From positions 20,069,479-20,133,478 of the forward strand of contig OX637336.1 of NCBI GenBank assembly GCA_951799405.1: DNA of 64,000 nt. The letters run 5' to 3'. Positions 11,114 through 22,557 of the stretch are shown piece after piece. A model generated the notes under the pieces. It searched no databases and had not been told where the DNA came from. It saw only the letters and a program-made list of their open reading frames with translations. The position numbers and the translations under genes are program-made. Numbering within the stretch: position 1 is the first letter of the stretch; the number at the start of each line of letters is the position of its first letter. Origin of the DNA: Agapetus fuscipes (Eukaryota > Arthropoda > Insecta > Trichoptera > Glossosomatidae).

Positions 11114-11471
11114 GTAGGTACAGACATTTAACTATGTTTGGGCTGGCGTAGGCTTTCAAAGCGGCGGATCCATATAGTGATCCCAGCAGCGCCAGTCAAG
11201 ATCATGCGTGGAGCCCTGGGTGCTTTGCAAATTATCCTATTTATAATTCAGACCTTCAACTTCAACTCACTGCCTCCCGCATTATGTAGGATGACAGTTA
11301 GAACGGCACAATGACAAAACGACACATGACAGAACGATACAATCACAGTACATCACATGACAGAAAGATACACAAAAGAACGTCACATGAGAGAGCAACA
11401 AATGACATGACGACACATGACAGAACGACACATGACAGAACGACACATGATATAACGACAAATGACATTTT

Positions 11472-11722
11472 CCTTGACTTATAGGTTGGTGTGAGGCTGA
11501 CCACCCATACTGTAAAAAATGGTTCACTTTGCCAATGTCACCCCTGTGTCAGGGAAGGTCGGCAAAAGTTGTGGGGCTTATATTCATTTGAGGTTTGGTA
11601 TTTTTTTTGTAAGTACACATTCAGCATTTGTAAGCGCGAACTACACGTGCTGGTTTGTGGGAATACATCTGAGAGCTTTAAATGAATATATCCTTGCAAC
11701 TTAGATTATAGATTATTATAGA
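11472..11722 (+). repeat. R1 copy in the foldback-like arm
   Basis: CCTTGACTTATAGGTTGGTG through CAACTTAGATTATAGATTAT. It is inserted in the minisatellite. Confidence 0.85.
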
Positions 11723-11866
11723 CAGAACGACACATAACAGAATAACACATAACAGAACGGCACATTTCAGTACTACAGATGACAGAAGAACACATGACAG
11801 AATGACACTAAGACAAAACAACACAGAAAATACATCACTATGAGAAAATACCACAAAAATCACATG

Positions 11867-13521
11867 ATCACTAAGGAGGGCCGATTTTATTTTTTTTACT
11901 TAATACGCATCTAATAGTGAAAATATGGTGCCAAATGGAGTTCAAATTACGTGTGTAAAATAAAATTCCATAAAAGTAATAATCATCTGTCTCCAAATCG
12001 GCCTCAAAGTTTCGAAAAAATGTCATTTTTATCATTTTTCATGAGGGCTAATAATATAAGAAGGAACTGAAATTTTACGGTAATTTTTATATTTTTGTGC
12101 ATAAAATATAGTAATCCGCATAATTATTACAAATAAATAAGTTATTTTGTCACTAAATAAGCAGTAGGAGGAGTGGAGAGAGCGTCGAATTTCACCATTT
12201 TGTAAAGAATTTGTGACGGCGCGTCGTCACTTTAAATTGAATCTGAAACTTATTTCAATGCCCTGTGACTGATAAAATTTGTTTCATTCTTTTAAAAAGT
12301 ACGTAGTGTAATGATATATATCTTTAATAGCAGTATTGTAACTGCACCACTGGACAAGAAATGGTTTGACAATCACGAAAAAACATCCAAAATTTCCAAA
12401 AACAACTGATATTGTTTAAAAAAAAGCCCACCCAGGGCTGTTGAGCTTATCATAAAGATGATGAATAATGTGCTGTTTGACACTATTTCCTGTAAATGTG
12501 ACGAAATAAATCAATGCGCCTTTCATAGAAATTGCGGAGTGCTCGCACAAGAATGAAGCTTCCTAACTGACTAGCAAATATAAGGGAAAATGATTATTGA
12601 AAATACAGCTGTAGTCGTTACAAAGTAACTGAGAAATCATATGAAAAAGAATCTATGTAGAAAAACTTAGATTAATCAAACCAAAAGATATTGATAGTAA
12701 AAGAACACGCCTAAATATTAAAATAACATAAAACACTATCATCATAGAGTTGTTTCAATATCTCCACAGCCAGTCTCACAAGAATCATCTCCAAAGCTGC
12801 ATCGCCAACTTATCAAAAGAGGCTTACTGGTACCATTGATGTTTCTACATTGGAAAAAACTTTCTACAGATATTGAGTTATGGGAAAAGTGGCAGCATAG
12901 CTTCACTCATAACTTCAGAAGCTCTGCATGATATCAAGTGTGAAACATTCAGTTAGTTTTTGAAAAATCCCTTTATACTCATATGATTTATTCGCGCAAG
13001 ATTTACGTACAGATCAATTATATTCATACAAGTTTGTCTTAGAAAAAGTGGAGAGATTTTTAGTCTTAGCCAACGCAACCCCAGGAAAAAAATCCCATGC
13101 TTGGTGGATTACGCGAGCTATAGAGCTTAGGATCCTTTAAAAAACTTATACTCAAAAATAATATTACTTTTCAGTTTATAATAATTTATTCATTAAAAAA
13201 TATACAACAAATAATAATTTTACAAAAAATACTACAAAAATGTACACCAAAGCACATCTTAACATTATATTACATTACATTTGTACACATTTAACTTAAC
13301 AAGAAAATAATATCTACATGTGCCTGAACTAGGAAACTCCTGTGTCTCAGGCGAGGAGAAATTCTACACAATATTATGTACCTAAACAATTATTTCTACA
13401 TGTATTCATATTTTTATACTATTATCTTAAATCCTGATTCTAATACGAATAGACTTAGTTACTCAAAAAAATTAAAAACAAATTAAAGCAAAATAAACAA
13501 AAGTAAAATAGAAATATAAAT
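11867..13521. other. Core of the foldback-like structure, non-coding part
   Basis: AT-rich, with no coding signal before the LINE-like frame at 13522. Inverse subterminal matches with 14640-14780 are noted under the structure. Confidence 0.5.
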
Positions 13522-13911
13522 TTACTCTACTACAATTAAGAGCTTCTCTGTATCTTCGTAGGTCATATCTTGTTGAGTGTTTTGGAGAGTTAATTTACAA
13601 TTTGTGAAATTCAGGGGATATATGTCCAACAGTGCATTTAGCCTATTGTAAAGGAATGGCCCCAAGAACACATAGAATTTTTTTGTGAAGGCATGTCTTA
13701 TAGCTAGTTTTTGTGGACATACTAAATTCTTTCGCCTTTTGTTTGCTAGCTCAGTGTTGAAAGGAATGTCTGCATGTTGTTTAAGGACAATGTTCACAAT
13801 GAAAAGCTGTCGCACTGTTAAAACTTTACAAGATTTATATAGGATGTTGGTTGGGAAAAAGAATGGCCGAAAACTGTGTTCAGTTATATTTATGATATTT
13901 GTAAGTGCCAT
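13522..13911 (-). pseudogene. C-terminal fragment of a LINE ORF2 (L2/CR1-like)
   Basis: This is a 129-codon open frame. The pattern ILYKSCKVLTVRQLFIVNIV ... FTKKFYVFLGPFLYNRLN resembles the post-RT C-terminus of many LINE ORF2 proteins (a hydrophobic LTV-x-QLF helix, then a G-P-x-x-YN-x-L motif). No RT motifs were found upstream on the minus strand, so it is a relic inside the foldback-like core. A chance or domesticated frame cannot be excluded. Confidence 0.45.
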
Positions 13912-14805
13912 CCTTTTACAAAGATGGTTTCCGACATTTATCGAAGTTTATTTAAATCAAAAATATTCATCAGGAGAACTTAAAATGATAAATGATTTCT
14001 CGAAGTGAAGAAATAGTCGCTTTGCTCATTCAAAAAACTTACTGATATCGAAGTTACGAATCCTCACAAACCTCTAAGAGAACTACTTGTAGATACACGT
14101 CAGATTCTAAAAACTCTTATCATCCAAGGTGGTAAAATTGACTTTAAAAGTTCCACGAATTAACCTTAAAGTTGCAACTTACTACCTATCGTACTATAAA
14201 TTGGCAGAAAACTATATCTGAACCGCTAAGATCTCAAAAGGTATCTGATGAAGATCTCATTTTTGTTCATAGCAAACGGTGGGCAAATGGAGCTATCTTA
14301 TCTGCGTTTATCAAACGCAAACAGGCAAAATGTCTTTGAAAAACAGCAAAAAAGTCTGTACAACGTTTTTTTGAAAAAATAAAACAGCATTAGAAAAAAA
14401 TAGTTAACTAAAATAACGTCTCGCAGTGCTAGGCCAAAATTCGAAAAAAAACGGATTTTGTACGTTGTTAATTATTTTTTTTGTTTTCTGCACAAGTCTG
14501 TAATTTTCTTTTTTTTCTGAAATGTGTTATTACACCTTAAACATTTGTTTTACACGAGAAATAAAATTCAAAAATCGGGTATCATGTCAGTAGGCCAAAT
14601 GTGTTTTTGCTTTTTTTTTCAATTTTTCATTATTTCAATGACGATTTGGAGACAAATGTTGTTGTTTGATAGTAATTAAACTTTCTGTACAATAAAATTA
14701 CGTCATTTAGCAACATAATTTCACTCTTAGATTAAAATGCAGCGTAGTTTTTTTTTTCTCATACATCAGTGGCCCTCCTTAATGATCACGTCACGTTATG
14801 TGACG

Positions 14806-15150
14806 TACTTTCCTGTGATATTTTGTCATAGTGACGTTCTGTAATGTGTTGTTATGCCATGTGTCGTCATGTCATGTGTCGTTTTGTCACTGTGTCATTC
14901 TATCATGGAACCATTATCTAGGAAAGGTTCAGGGCCGCATCAAGATAGAGGCGCTATGGGAATACGCAGCGGGCCCGTGTTTTGTCATTGTGGTGTACTT
15001 TCCTGCGATGTTTTGTCATGTGTCATTATGTCATATGTCGTTTTGTCATGTGTCGTTTTGTCACTGTGTCGTTCTATCATGGAACCATTATCCAGGAAAG
15101 GTTCAGGGCCGCACTAAGATGAAGGCGCTATGGGAATGCGCAGAGGGCAT
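14806..15150 (+). repeat. ~190-bp tandem duplication at the right foldback arm
   Basis: TATCATGGAACCATTATC, GAAAGGTTCAGGGCCGCA and GGCGCTATGGGAAT each occur twice about 175-190 bp apart. Confidence 0.75.
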
Positions 15151-15414
15151 GTGTAGTGTGTACCCAAGGGGGCCCTAACTATCCCTGATATTTGGAAAGT
15201 TGTGGGTCTTATTTGACTCAATTTAACTTTTTAATTTGAAGTTATATTTTAGATTTAATGTTTCTCAAGTGTAATTTACAAAAAACAAAATTTAATATTT
15301 CAATATTTTTTGAGTTCAAAATGCCTAAGCGCTATCGGACTTTATCCGTCCATCTTCAGAGGCTAACTCAATATTTTGTACAAATAGCAGACATTGTCAC
15401 AAAAATTATTACTA

Positions 15415-15555
15415 TTTCGTCCCTTGAGTGCTTGTTTGGCTTATCATTTAATTCAAATATGACGTTTCATTGAAATTGTCGTGAGAATTAAATTCTAAAC
15501 AATCTCAGCTAAGAAAAAAACGTACAAAACGATAATGGGAGAATCATTTTGTTAG
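15415..15555. mobile_element. MITE family M3, partial copy
   Basis: CGTCCCTTGAGTGCTTGTTT and then AATCTCAGCTAAGAAAAAAA match the left half of the family. The right half is missing. Confidence 0.55.
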
Positions 15556-16196
15556 TTTTTACATTTTTCTTGTAACTTTAGTTGAAAAATTAAATTATAC
15601 TTTTAAATTTAAATATTTTTAACTAGATGTTTGTGGTGACAAAAATAAGGAAAATTTTAAAAGCCTGTAGAGATACTTTTTTAAGCTTAAACAAAACCCA
15701 TTGTAAAAATCAATACGATTGCAATTTTTTTTTCTTGTCTGTTCTGTAAACTAAAATAAGAATGAGTGATTTTGGAAAAATAGAAATTTTCCACACTGAA
15801 AAATTTAATTGACATCAGTGGAAACTCACAGAGATGCTAAAATGCTGTTGCCAAGTTAATAAAAGTATCTAATTCTGGAAGCGCGCGAAAACAGTAACCT
15901 AGATTTAAATTTAGAATTCAGTTGGAATCTTAATCATTATTATTTGTAAAAAATGTGAAAAAAAAATTACAAATACAAAAAAAAAAAAAATACAACTGCT
16001 ATTTGCAGTGTAAACTATGCCTCAAATTTGGATTTTTATTTTGGAGATTTTGTTTTTAAAAAAAAAAAAATTTAAGCGATCGAATAATATATATTTTGAT
16101 TTGATTTGTTTTATAAGCAGACCAACATTTGAAGGCAATTGCATGTGTTGACTACATTACATATTGTATGAATTGTTAAAAATTGTTAAGTTGTTT
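15556..16196. other. Unassigned AT-rich sequence with A and T runs
   Basis: Several homopolymer runs, no feature. Confidence 0.5.
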
Positions 16197-16455
16197 GTCG
16201 GGGTAATAGCCACGGGGGCCAAGAGGGCTGATCTTTCTAGCGTGTTTCGAATGGAACAACGTTGGTTCGATCCCCGCTTGGGTCCCTTGACTTTAACTTT
16301 GACCCTTGTTCAACAGATGTTATTGGGAAATTATTATTTAATAATTCATTAATAATAAACAATAATGAATTATTAAATGATGATATTAATACCTGTTTCT
16401 GGCCAGGCAGAATAGGTTGGTGAATTGCATTTCTCTTCACAAATCTATTTAAAAA
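16197..16455 (+). repeat. SINE-C copy (tRNA-derived)
   Basis: Box B is GGTTCGATCCCCGCTTGGG. The palindromic AT-rich TTAATAATTCATTAATAATA and GTTTCTGGCCAGGCAG follow. The tail is CTTCACAAATCTATTT with an A run. Confidence 0.8.
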
Positions 16456-16469
16456 AAAAAAAAAAAAAG

Positions 16470-16700
16470 CAGGTCAGTTGGTAGTGTGCTTGTATTTCAT
16501 GCCTAGAGCTCGGGTTCGAATCCCACAGAGTTTCAGTGTTTCTTTCAAACCTAAAATAAAGTACTGGCTTGTTTTAATCAGGCTTCGAGGTAAATGAGTA
16601 CCAGCCCTTTTGGGAGGTGGGAAATTATCACTTTAAATTGGTTGGCTTAAATAGGTTTATGCACCAAATTAGATGCCTTCGGGGAGAACGTTTATATTAG
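16470..16700 (+). repeat. SINE-A copy, diverged
   Basis: GGTCAGTTGGTAGTGTGCTT, box B GGGTTCGAATCCCACAGAG and ATGAGTACCAGCCCTTTTGG are recognisable. Confidence 0.65.
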
Positions 16701-16857
16701 GATGATTTATTTGGTGAGTGCTATTTTTGTGTGTGAATCGTACCTCAAGAACCCTGTGCGAGTTTGGTCATTGCTACAGAAAACGCCAATTCCCAAGCAG
16801 GACCCAGTTGCTTGGACCTTTGGTGACCGGTCTTTAGTAAAGGTAGTGTTAAGAATT
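16700..16857 (-). repeat. SINE-B 3' half
   Basis: TGGTGAGTGCTATTTTTGTG through GGACCTTTGGTGACCGGTCT. Confidence 0.7.
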
Positions 16858-17121
16858 TAGCATACCTATCAATGATACAGATGTATTTTTGTCTATGGTG
16901 TTTTTGCTACCAACTTCAATGTTTGACAGCTGTATCCTACTTTCGTCTTCTCTCTCGAACTCTCTCGAACTCTCACAACAGCAACATGTCCGCTTGCTCT
17001 CATCCATTATAATTTTTGTAATCAGGTGTAAATTTGTGAATTAATTAATTAAATAAACAATCTTCCACAAGCAGTGCAGTAATTATAAGTGTTTTTAGAC
17101 TTTCATGGCCGGCTTCAGATG

Positions 17122-17321
17122 ATGATGATAATGATGTAGACTCCATCTTTCCGGGCTTGTAGACCATGTTCAATAATTGTATTGATTGTGAAGAAGTCAG
17201 TCGTACGTCACTGACGAAACGTAGCTGCCTTACAAAAAGAAAAAAGGAATAAAGCAGACTACAATTATTGAACATGGTCTACAAGCCCGGAAAGATGGAG
17301 TCTACATCATTATCATCATCA
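17122..17321. repeat. Long inverted repeat around a CTGAAGA/GAAAC-type motif
   Basis: 62-bp arms (17122-17183 and 17260-17321; GACTCCATCTTTCCGGGCTT and inverse) match throughout by eye. The ~76-bp centre carries TGAAGAA, a GTCAGT/ACTGAC hairpin and GAAACGTAG. Confidence 0.85.
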
Positions 17322-17377
17322 AGTGCAGTAATTATTTGGGTGAATTCTACGAAAAATCAGTGCATACCAAACCAATG

Positions 17378-17518
17378 CCCAAATCCGGCCAGGTGGATAT
17401 ATGAATTTTTCAACCCAGCGACGTGCATATTTGGAAACATAAATGATACATATGTTTTGTGCTCCGCCGGGACTCGAACCCACGGCTTTCCATTTATTAG
17501 ACTACGGACCTGTCTCAC
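17378..17518 (-). repeat. SINE-B head
   Basis: ATTTTTCAACCCAGCGACGT through box B GGACTCGAACCCACGGC and TAGACTACGGACC. Confidence 0.7.
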
Positions 17519-17805
17519 ATAGATTATAAGTAGCGTGTTGTGAAGGCCTAGTTAACCTTGATCACTCCCTGCTATTTCAGCATGTTAATATTATTCTCCT
17601 CCCATCCACGCACTCGGCTCCACACATCTAGTATATACTCGTAATAAGGAGCGTCATTATCGATCCTGCAGGAGAGGTCTTTTCTCGCGGGACCATCCGT
17701 CTTCAGCGAGGCACAAATATATTCCTAATGCTTATCTCTCACAGGCTGTTCATATAAAACAAGCGAATAACTACAGAAACATAAAAATCCATCCATAATC
17801 TCAAA

Positions 17806-18034
17806 CGGGGCTATTCTTAGACATTTTAGTCGTCAGTTGAGCCCACGCTTTGACAAACTAATGATGCATTTGTTTGAAGACCTGTCAATCCAAGATGGTC
17901 GCAAGTAAACAGCTGATTTGTTTTCATACAAATATTACAAAATTCTGTTGGTAAGAATGACCGTGCTGATGAAACTTCCAGCTCAGGCACCATTAGTTCA
18001 ACTCAACCAACGACTCAAATGTCTAAGAATTGAA
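17806..18034. mobile_element. Second copy of the CGGGGCTATTC-ended DNA element
   Basis: The left end is CGGGGCTATTCTTAGACATT, and the right arm is diverged (CAACCAACGACTCAAATGTC, then TAAGAAT). A further internal-type fragment of the family, with GGCGGCCATCTTGAATTAAC, lies at ~18080-18225. Confidence 0.6.
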
Positions 18035-18232
18035 GGCTTAAAATGTAAGGCTTGAAGTCTAATCGCCACGGTAGATCCCACCTAATGAATATTGGTAATA
18101 TTTTAATGAAGACTTATCAGCTGTTCACTGGCGGCCATCTTGAATTAACAGGTCTTCATACAAATATTACCGATATTCGTTAGGTAAGAATTATCGAGGT
18201 GATAAGACTTCTAAGGCAGTCCAGATAGAGAT

Positions 18233-18420
18233 TGACTTTTCCGTAGTCTAGTGGTAGCGCTTCGGACTCCTAATTGGAAGATCGCGAGTTTGACTCTCAT
18301 CGGACCGGTTACAAAAGCCTTTACTAAGGATTGCTCACAAAAAGTCCATCCCGCCTTACAACAATTGAGTCTTGCTTGAGAGTTGACGCTTTGTAGCGAC
18401 AACCTAGTTTGTAAAAAGTC
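18233..18420 (+). repeat. SINE-B copy with internal deletion
   Basis: CCGTAGTCTAGTGGTAGCGC through TTGACGCTTTGTAGCGACAA. Confidence 0.72.
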
Positions 18421-18431
18421 CGGTCGATAGC

Positions 18432-18655
18432 TCTAACTATAATCGTAAATCTAAGTTGTAAAGATTTATTAACATTTAACATTCATATTAAATTCATGCC
18501 CACAAAGACACACGTGTTCGTTCGCTTATACACATGCTACATGTGTATTTACAATTCAAAAACGAAACCTCAAATGATACCCTGAAAAGCCCTAAAAATT
18601 TGGCCAAACTTCTCTGGAACAGGGAGAACATCGATAGTCAGCCTCAAGAAAAACT
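18432..18655 (-). repeat. R1 copy, diverged
   Basis: AATCTAAGTTGTAAAGATTT, TTCTCTGGAACAGGGAGAAC and AGTCAGCCTC are recognisable. Confidence 0.6.
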
Positions 18656-19211
18656 AAATACGTTCAAGTACTAGTCATTCGATTTTTTTAGACGAAAGAT
18701 TCATTGTCAGTGGTATACTCATGCAGTATCGTTGTATAAAATGATCCTTTTCGAGAAAAAAAACTATTGTAAGTGTTTTCCTTGTAAAGTATGTATTTTG
18801 CTGGCAAACATTACTCGACAATTTTTCTATAGACTTGTACACTCTCTTGGTCTGAAAGACTGTCATTTCTATATAATATCTTTGTATGTAAAACACATCA
18901 AGAGTTTGTGCAAGGCCGGAGGCTGGAGAGACTTTGAAAAAGTTGCGGCCTCGTAGACAACACCAAGGACACAATCAAAAACTTCAAATTGGGGGAAGAA
19001 ATGTTCTGCAAAAATGAGATACTTTTTCTTATGTCAAACCTGTTTCAGAAATACTTTCAAATTCTTTAAAATACAGAGCTCATGTCTACTTTTAGATTCA
19101 GATTTGTTTTGTTTGTTAGATATATAACCTAGACTTTTTATTTAAAGCGGTATATATTATATACATACCCTAAGCCTGTCGTTTAACAAGACAATATGTT
19201 TCTTAAACTTA
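18656..19211. other. Unassigned sequence
   Basis: Overlapping frames on both strands at 18675-18974 have no recognisable domain. Confidence 0.45.
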
Positions 19212-19719
19212 CGGGGCTATTCTTAGACATTTTAGTCGTCGGTTAAGCCCACGCTTTGACAAACTAATGGTGCCTAATTGGCTGAAACTGGAGCCAAATC
19301 AAAGATTGAAGAACCGATAAGAAGAGTTAACACAATGTTTGGAGAGCGTGCATTTGCAGTTGCTGGTCTTCTGGCCTGGAACCACCTGCCACATCATGTG
19401 AGAGAACTAGAGGACCATGGGAATTTCCGGAAAGCACTGAAGACAACCAAATTTCTGGCATCATTTGCACAAGCGCCCTTGGAGTGACTACATCACAAAA
19501 CGGCGCTATAAAGAAATCATCAACTCATCATCATCAGTCTGGGCTGGAAGTTTCATGAGCACGGTCATTCTTAACTACCGAATTTTGTAATATTTGAGTG
19601 AAGACAAATCAGCTGTTCACTTGCGGCCATCTTGGATTGACAGATCTTCATACAAATGCATCATTAGTTTGTCAAAGCGTGGGCTCAACCGACGACCAAA
19701 ATGTCTAAGAATAGCCCCG
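19212..19719. mobile_element. DNA element with ~55-bp inverted repeats, containing a LINE relic
   Basis: The ends are CGGGGCTATTCTTAGAC and its inverse, and the matching arms extend to GACAAACTAATG. TA lies on both sides (19210-19211 and 19720-19721). A LINE C-terminal relic (19268-19540) occupies the interior. Related copies are at 17806-18034 and 55938-56000. Confidence 0.75.
19268..19540 (+). pseudogene. LINE ORF2 C-terminal relic with (ATC)n tail
   Basis: The translation RAFAVAGLLAWNHLPHHVRE and FRKALKTTKFLASFAQAPLE ends at a stop near 19487. It is followed by ACGGCGCTATAAAGAAATCA and a TCATCATC tail. It is the same family as 37868-38129 and is nested in the DNA element 19212-19719. Confidence 0.65.
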
Positions 19720-19916
19720 TATGGTCTTAGTAAAAGAGTAATTTTTATGAAAAAAATCAAGCGTATTTATTGATTAGTTATCTTAATGTCAAAGGTTTAA
19801 AAAATATGTAACTTCAAAAGTGTCATGTTTAAATGTTTTAAAAAATAAAAGTTTATCTCACATTTTTTATGTGCTATATTTTAGATTTTTTTCTTTTTAA
19901 ATACATAACTATACCT

Positions 19917-20147
19917 AGTAGTGGCGAAGGATGCCATACAAATCGATTTCCATCGGTTTCCCTTTTAAAATGAGGCAAAAATGAAAATAAAGTAGAATGC
20001 ATGGTTTCAATGAAGGAAAAATACGTATTGTTTCTTTGGTTTTAAATGTATTTTTTTACTTTGTGCCTATATTTTTTAACTACTTTGTTGCCTCATTTTA
20101 AAAGGGAAGCCGATGGGAATCGAGTTGTATGGCACCCTTCCCCACTG
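19917..20147. mobile_element. hAT-like MITE, copy 1
   Basis: The inverted termini run from AGTGGCGAAGGATGCCATAC to CCCACTG, with the subterminal arms CATCGGTTTCCCTTTTAAAA and inverse. No clear target duplication remains. Confidence 0.75.
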
Positions 20148-20694
20148 CATTATTTTTATTTATTTTTAATAAATATAACTTACATTCTTTAGTCTCACAA
20201 GAAGACGATTTTTGATAATATGAATAGCTTTTGAGAGAAAATAGAAAAACTGTTTTCAAGAAAATAATATATGTAATTAAGTATTTTTCGAGTTGAAAAG
20301 TAATAACGAATGTCCAAAACAATTGAAAATGAAGTCAAGATTTACAACGCGACGTTGTAAAAAAAAAAAAAAACGATCTTCCTACGGCAGATTCCATTTA
20401 TAAAACCGATGAATCTAATGCGAAAATACATTTTAAATTTGAAAAAAAATCTGATGGCCTTCGGAGCGTGTTTCTTTTTATACTTGTATAAAAGCACTAA
20501 AATTCATATTTTATGATTGATATTCATAAATTGATGCGACGCGAGACCCGCCGGGTAAATTGCTTTTTTTAATGTCTGCCTTTTCCATCGCAGTGGCACG
20601 TTATCATCAGTATGGAATTACGCTGTGCAAAATATATAAAAAACTTTTCGCGTAAAATTTCACATCGCTCGCCTGTAATTAGGGAGTAGGGTAG
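20148..20694. other. Unassigned AT-rich sequence
   Basis: No feature seen. Confidence 0.5.
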
Positions 20695-20790
20695 TGATTG
20701 GCCTACTTTTGCAAACAACAAGTTGTGCTTGACACTGATGTATGGAAGTGAAGCATAGACTGCGAAAGTATTTAAAGTTAAGATATTGTG
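20695..20790 (+). pseudogene. Small fragment of the R1-tailed LINE RT
   Basis: CTGATGTATGGAAGTGAAGC matches the TLMYGSEAWTV segment at 23205-23240. A stop replaces Trp. Confidence 0.4.
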
Positions 20791-20864
20791 CTGCTTTGTA
20801 GGCACATTTAACTTATAAACTCTGCATGTTAAGGAGTACAAAGTTTCGATAGAAATCCTATATT

Positions 20865-20942
20865 CGCAATTTATCTTAATCTGTAATTTAAATTGCAAAG
20901 ATAAATTGACATTTAAGGCTCGAATGTAATGTATGCCCACAA
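20865..20942 (-). repeat. R1 3' fragment
   Basis: AATTGCAAAGATAAATTGAC and ATGCCCACAA match the R1 tail end. It abuts a SINE-B head. Confidence 0.55.
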
Positions 20943-20947
20943 TCGAC

Positions 20948-21247
20948 GGGTCCATAGTCCAGTGGTCACACTCCAAACTCGTAAATGGAAGGTTGTGGGC
21001 TCGAACCCCGGCGGAGCACGAAAAAAAAAGTACAATTTATATTTTCAAATATGCTCTTCGCTGGTTTGAAAAATTAAAAAAACCTTTACCCAAGACCAGT
21101 CACTTAAGATCCATCCGGCCTTACAGAAACTGGGTCTTGCTTGAGTATTGGCGCTTTGTAGAGACGGTCAAACTCGTAAACACCTCTGCGGGACTACAGA
21201 AAGTGTCATAGACCCCTAGAGTCATTGAAATCTAGGGAGTCTCCTGG
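20948..21247 (+). repeat. SINE-B copy, long form
   Basis: GGGTCCATAGTCCAGTGGTC, box B GGCTCGAACCCCGGCGG and tail ATTGAAATCTAGGGAGTCTC. Confidence 0.82.
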
Positions 21248-21594
21248 AAAGACACTGTTCATAGTGATTGGGTGGTGAACAAGTGTAGTATAAAAGAGAA
21301 TATGTGAACGGATGTACAAAAACGCACGATGGAAAATTTATTCTAATAATCGCAAAATAATGGAACTTGAAGAGTGAGAACAAGAGAAGAGTATGTATGG
21401 AAGAAGAGATGAATGTTAAAAATATGAGCATACGCATCTGCGGAGGTACCAGCCACCTCCAGTGGAACGGCGGCAGGATACGGCACACAGACAGATTTGA
21501 AAAGCATTAAAGTAACTTTGGTATTACATCTACTACCAGAAAGTCAATTCTTGTACTTTTTAGAAACGTTTTTACGCTCTTGGCCGTTTGGACA

Positions 21595-22238
21595 TGTTAT
21601 GTTATGATTGAAAGGTATCTCCAGGATACTTACATCCGGCTAGCTCTCATCAGCATCACTCTCAGGGCGTGGGGTTCTTTCTTTGGCATTGCTTACTTGT
21701 ATCTTGGGAAGGGTTTTATAATTAAAAGATAAGTTTAACATGAACAAATAAGGGTTTATTTACTTTACTAATATGGGAGAAAAAGGGGAAATAAGGGAAT
21801 GGCCAGACCTACATCTTTTCACTAAACACTCCCTACTCTGTTGGCTGGAGCTCCGCACGGAAGGCCTGGGGCAGCGCCCCAGGCTAGCGGCGGTTCACGA
21901 GGCGGACGCCTCCACACTTTGGAACCCCTGGGTGGGCGCTCCTATGCACTATGTCTCCTATGCCTCTGGTCCACAAGGCGGGTGCCTTGCTGGCAGGAAA
22001 TCCAAGTAGATGGGGAGGAGGGAGCTCCATTGTTATGCTCCCTCTTGCACCGCATGGTGCTTGGTCGCTGACGTCTTAATCCGTTGACATCTTGCCGGGA
22101 ACTGATGACCAACGGCCCGATCAGATCACGCGGCGCAGTTCGGCCGCTTCCGTGACCATTCGGCTCCGTTCGGCCCACAAAACACACTGTACACTTGGAG
22201 ATTGTTTTTTTTATATGTTATTTTAAAATAACATAACA
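21595..22238 (+). mobile_element. Solo LTR 1 of a second LTR-retrotransposon family
   Basis: The length is 644 bp, beginning TGTTATG and ending ATAACA, and it is flanked by the 4-bp duplication GACA (21591-21594 and 22239-22242). It is homologous over its whole length to 34592-35248. No internal coding region lies next to it, so it is a recombination product. It contains a GC-rich centre around GGCGGACGCCTCCACAC. Confidence 0.88.
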
Positions 22239-22430
22239 GACATTTTATAACGTTCTCTAGGAGTAAATCGGTTTGATCTGCGTAGACTGTAGTTGATAAC
22301 ATACTTGTATTGATTCGCAGTCGTATCTCTATGCTTGTAATGGCTGTCGTGTTGTGCTACAAAAGCTTTACGATTTCACAAAATTTGTCGTAAAATAATA
22401 ACAATTAACAACGCATTATCAAGATAGTAT

Positions 22431-22557
22431 ATCGACGGTTAAAAGGCAGCATTTTAGTCAAAAATGAGTTATGAATGCTATCCTCCTTGAAATTTTCCGC
22501 TCTTTCTAATGCGCTAACTCTGATAGCTCTACGATGATTTTTGTGTTGTTTATGCTT
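22431..22557 (-). mobile_element. Right part of a MITE-like DNA element (copy B), interrupted
   Basis: Together with 24018-24317 this forms one copy of the family seen at 10676-11113. The terminal sequence is TCGACGGTTAAAAGGCAG, and internal matches include the stretch around ATCATCGTAGAGCTAT read on the other strand. Confidence 0.75.

Larger units (their letters stand above)
11284..15080. mobile_element. Foldback-like structure: inverted minisatellite arms around a ~2.9-kb core
   Basis: On the left (11284-11470 and 11722-11866) the sequence repeats ACGACACATGACAGA-type units of about 15 bp. On the right (14785-15080) the same units appear in the opposite orientation (TGTCGTTTTGTCATG). Between the arms, the core begins TAAGGAGGGCC near 11870 and ends GGCCCTCCTTA near 14781, and further subterminal inverse matches include TCTCCAAATCG. 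Arms made of tandem repeats are characteristic of foldback elements. An R1 copy (11472-11722) has inserted in the left arm. I see no transposase. Confidence 0.6.

Noticed and set aside
21773..22187. Open frames around 21.8-22.2 kb as host genes
   Set aside because: They fall entirely inside a solo LTR with terminal TG...CA and a 4-bp duplication, and they are not conserved in frame in the 34.6-kb copy.
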